From positions 1 to 7,118 of the forward strand of contig NZ_JADEXF010000164.1 of NCBI RefSeq assembly GCF_015207245.1: a stretch of DNA of 7,118 nt, read 5' to 3'. The stretch is from Nostoc cf. edaphicum LEGE 07299. GTDB taxonomy: Bacteria > Cyanobacteriota > Cyanobacteriia > Cyanobacteriales > Nostocaceae. The notes beneath the pieces are model-generated. The model worked only from the letters and a program-made list of their open reading frames with translations. It made no database searches and had not been told where the DNA came from. The translations under genes were made by a program, and so were the position numbers. Shown here in pieces: positions 5,731 to 7,118 of this stretch (the stretch's first letter is position 1; every line of letters starts with the position of its first letter).

Positions 5731-6450
5731 TTACTTGTACCAAGCTTCTTCCTGGGATTTATCGCTAAATAAACCCAACAGTGGGCCGAGAATTGCCCCA
5801 AAAATAAACCCGCCGGCATGGGCCCAATAGGCAATACCGCCACTTTCCATACCGATGTTGGTACGTGCTTCGAGACTAGTAAGCCCGTAAAAGGCTTGTT
5901 CGAGAAACCAGAATCCTAAAAAGAAATATGCGGGGACACGAAAAGTTGGGAAGAAAAACCCTAAAGGTACTACACCAAGAACTTCGGCGTTGGGAAAGCG
6001 GAGAATGTATGCACCCATAACACCTGCGATCGCACCGCTTGCACCCAAAGAAGGAATGCTAGAATCTTGAGCGAAGAACCACTGTGTTAAAGATGCCAAA
6101 ACACCGCAAGATAAATAAAACAGTAAATATTTAGCATGGCCTAACTTATCTTCAACATTGTTACCAAAAATCCAGAGAAACAACATATTCCCGGCTAAGT
6201 GCAAGAAACCGCCGTGCAAAAATTGTGAAGTAATCAAAGTTGCCCACTCTGGTACTGGTTGATGTACAGAGATACCAGCAAAGCTTAAGGTGAGTTCTCG
6301 TGGAACTACAGCCGCAAGGTGTAAAAATCCATTTAATGCTTGGGGGGGAAGATTTGCCTCATAAAGAAAAGCGAGGACATTGGCAGCAATCAGTCCATAA
6401 GTTACATAAGGCGTGATTTTTGTCGGATTATTATCTCTAATGGGAACCAC
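5731..6450 (-). CDS. Rhomboid family intramembrane serine protease (copy B)
   Basis: A 239-residue paralogue of the neighbouring rhomboid with the same core: HGGFLHLAGNM (His84, Asn88), GNNVEDKLG (96-104), GASGAIAG with the nucleophile Ser138 and AYWAHAGGF with catalytic His211. About six membrane helices are expected, and the active site is complete, so it should be a working intramembrane protease. Compared with copy A it has an 8-residue insert (ISVHQPVP, 60-67) in the loop before EWATL and a longer hydrophilic tail (SDKSQEEAWYK) on the side after the last helix. The protein starts with GTG at 6450, with AGGA 10 bases upstream. It is the first gene of the minus-strand pair and diverges from the tetratricopeptide gene across a 224-bp spacer that should carry its promoter. 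The substrate is unknown; it is not a rhombosortase by any feature visible here. Confidence 0.94.
   Translation of the reverse strand: MVPIRDNNPTKITPYVTYGLIAANVLAFLYEANLPPQALNGFLHLAAVVPRELTLSFAGISVHQPVPEWATLITSQFLHGGFLHLAGNMLFLWIFGNNVEDKLGHAKYLLFYLSCGVLASLTQWFFAQDSSIPSLGASGAIAGVMGAYILRFPNAEVLGVVPLGFFFPTFRVPAYFFLGFWFLEQAFYGLTSLEARTNIGMESGGIAYWAHAGGFIFGAILGPLLGLFSDKSQEEAWYK
6026..6033. repeat. HIP1 site (GCGATCGC)
   Basis: Exact HIP1 octamer overlapping the catalytic GASGAIAG coding region of rhomboid copy B. Copy A does not have the octamer at the matching place although the protein motif is nearly the same. Confidence 0.85.
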
Positions 6451-6460
6451 GAGCGTTTTT

Positions 6461-6464
6461 TCCT
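6461..6464 (-). promoter_or_regulatory. Ribosome binding site AGGA for rhomboid copy B
   Basis: On the minus strand AGGA is followed after 10 bases by the GTG at 6450. It matches the arrangement before copy A and supports GTG as the start of both genes. Confidence 0.6.
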
Positions 6465-6483
6465 GAATTTTAAAACAGCAATT

Positions 6484-6504
6484 TTACAATACTGAATTTT
6501 GTAA
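6484..6504. repeat. Inverted repeat TTACAA...TTGTAA
   Basis: Arms of 6 bases at 6484-6489 and 6499-6504 with a 9-base spacer, about 35 bp before the rhomboid copy B start. The position suits a promoter-proximal operator, but AT-rich dyads of this size are common by chance. Confidence 0.25.
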
Positions 6505-6551
6505 GTAGTTTCTTCTACCTCGTGGATGGATCTGAGTTTGATATTTGAGAT

Positions 6552-6580
6552 TTATTGTAGGACTTACCTTGAAACAATAA
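6552..6580. repeat. Inverted repeat TTATTGT...ACAATAA enclosing TAGGACTTAC
   Basis: Perfect 7-base arms at 6552-6558 and 6574-6580 flank a 15-base spacer in the divergent region between rhomboid copy B and the tetratricopeptide gene. The left arm runs into TAGGACTTAC (6558-6567), the inverted partner of the 10-mer at 8-17. This could be a regulatory dyad or a decayed repeat element. The remainder of 6451-6674 shows no gene; a weak 5-base dyad GTCTA/TAGAC (6644-6648 with 6664-6668) lies just before the ATG at 6675. Confidence 0.3.
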
Positions 6581-6674
6581 GCATCATGCCATAATTTTCC
6601 AGTTAGAGAAGAAAGCAGCTTGACCACAGTGCTGATTTTGTTCGTCTAAAATTGCATATTAGCTAGACAAACTC

Positions 6675-7118
6675 ATGTTTTTTTCAAATTCTCTGGAAAA
6701 TCAACTCCAGCGCTGGAACGAAACCATTCGCAATCAGCCGAAAAATCCCAATGCTTACATTCGTCGAGGCATGGTTAACTTTCAACTGGCCAAAATTGAT
6801 GAATCTATTCAAGATTTTGATGTAGCAGAGCAATTGGATGTCCGTATCAAACCCTACCTCTGGCAACGTGGATTATCGTATTATTATGCAGAAAGATTTG
6901 CTGAGGGCGCTGAACAATTTGAAATAGATTTGACTGTGAATGCTCAAGATGTAGAAGAAACAGTATGGCGATATCTCTGCGTAGCTCGTTCTTTAGGTAT
7001 TGAAGAGGCGCGTAATTCTTTACTAACTGTAAAGAATGATCCTCGACGTATTATGCAGCGCGTATATGATTTGTATGCAGACAATTGTACACCAGATGAT
7101 GTTTTAATTGTGGGTCAA
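6675..7118 (+). CDS. Tetratricopeptide-repeat protein, 3' end beyond window
   Basis: An open frame from ATG at 6675 to the right edge gives 148 residues without a stop, so the gene is partial. The start of the protein is charged and polar, with no signal peptide or membrane segment, so it should be cytosolic. Two tetratricopeptide repeats are visible: about residues 24-57 (NPNAYIRRGMVNFQLAKIDE...) and 58-91 (YLWQRGLSYYYAERFAEGAE...). Beyond them lies a WRYLCVAR segment and a stretch with NDPRRIMQRVYDLYADNC that looks like a conserved extension and not another repeat. From memory, similar proteins of unknown role occur across cyanobacteria. Such repeats bind partner proteins; no partner is evident. 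No clear ribosome binding site precedes the ATG, but the next ATG (6771) would remove the start of the first repeat. It diverges from rhomboid copy B. Confidence 0.85.
   Translation, partial: MFFSNSLENQLQRWNETIRNQPKNPNAYIRRGMVNFQLAKIDESIQDFDVAEQLDVRIKPYLWQRGLSYYYAERFAEGAEQFEIDLTVNAQDVEETVWRYLCVARSLGIEEARNSLLTVKNDPRRIMQRVYDLYADNCTPDDVLIVGQ

Overview
The window looks like chromosomal DNA from a filamentous, probably heterocyst-forming (Nostoc/Anabaena-like) cyanobacterium. Three HIP1 octamers (GCGATCGC), TTTTGAA heptamer repeats before a start codon, AT-rich spacers and the kinds of protein encoded all point that way. No database was searched, so genus level is inference.

Layout. Positions 85-807 (+) encode a membrane-anchored protein recognised as the cyanoexosortase B system-associated family; the exosortase itself would be expected just before position 1 and is not in the window. 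Positions 1041-2396 (+) encode a Wza-like periplasmic/outer-membrane polysaccharide export protein with an internally duplicated N-terminal export domain. Positions 2618-4792 (+) encode a Wzc/CapAB-type fusion of a Wzz chain-length domain, coiled coil, GNVR segment and P-loop (BY-kinase-like) domain. These three genes read the same way with 220-235 bp spacers and form an export module for an extracellular polysaccharide, coupled to an exosortase protein-sorting system. The spacers hold several inverted repeats, including a nested dyad at 2514-2570 that can be drawn as a three-way junction.

A hairpin at 4894-4911 separates this set from two convergent minus-strand genes, 4933-5604 and 5731-6450. 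These are tandem paralogous rhomboid intramembrane serine proteases with complete catalytic residues. Both appear to start at GTG behind the same AGGA-type ribosome binding site. A 224-bp divergent spacer follows, then a plus-strand tetratricopeptide-repeat gene (6675 onward) that runs off the right edge.

How they fit together. The Wza-like and Wzc-like proteins would span the cell envelope for polysaccharide export, and the exosortase-associated protein suggests that PEP-CTERM-like proteins are processed in the same system. The rhomboids are membrane proteases and could be simple neighbours; nothing in the sequence proves a link. No wholly new gene family was identified. The more unusual points are the domain duplication in the export protein, the degenerate P-loop signature and lack of a tyrosine tail in the Wzc-like protein, the nested dyad, and the repeat that supplies the kinase gene's ribosome binding site.
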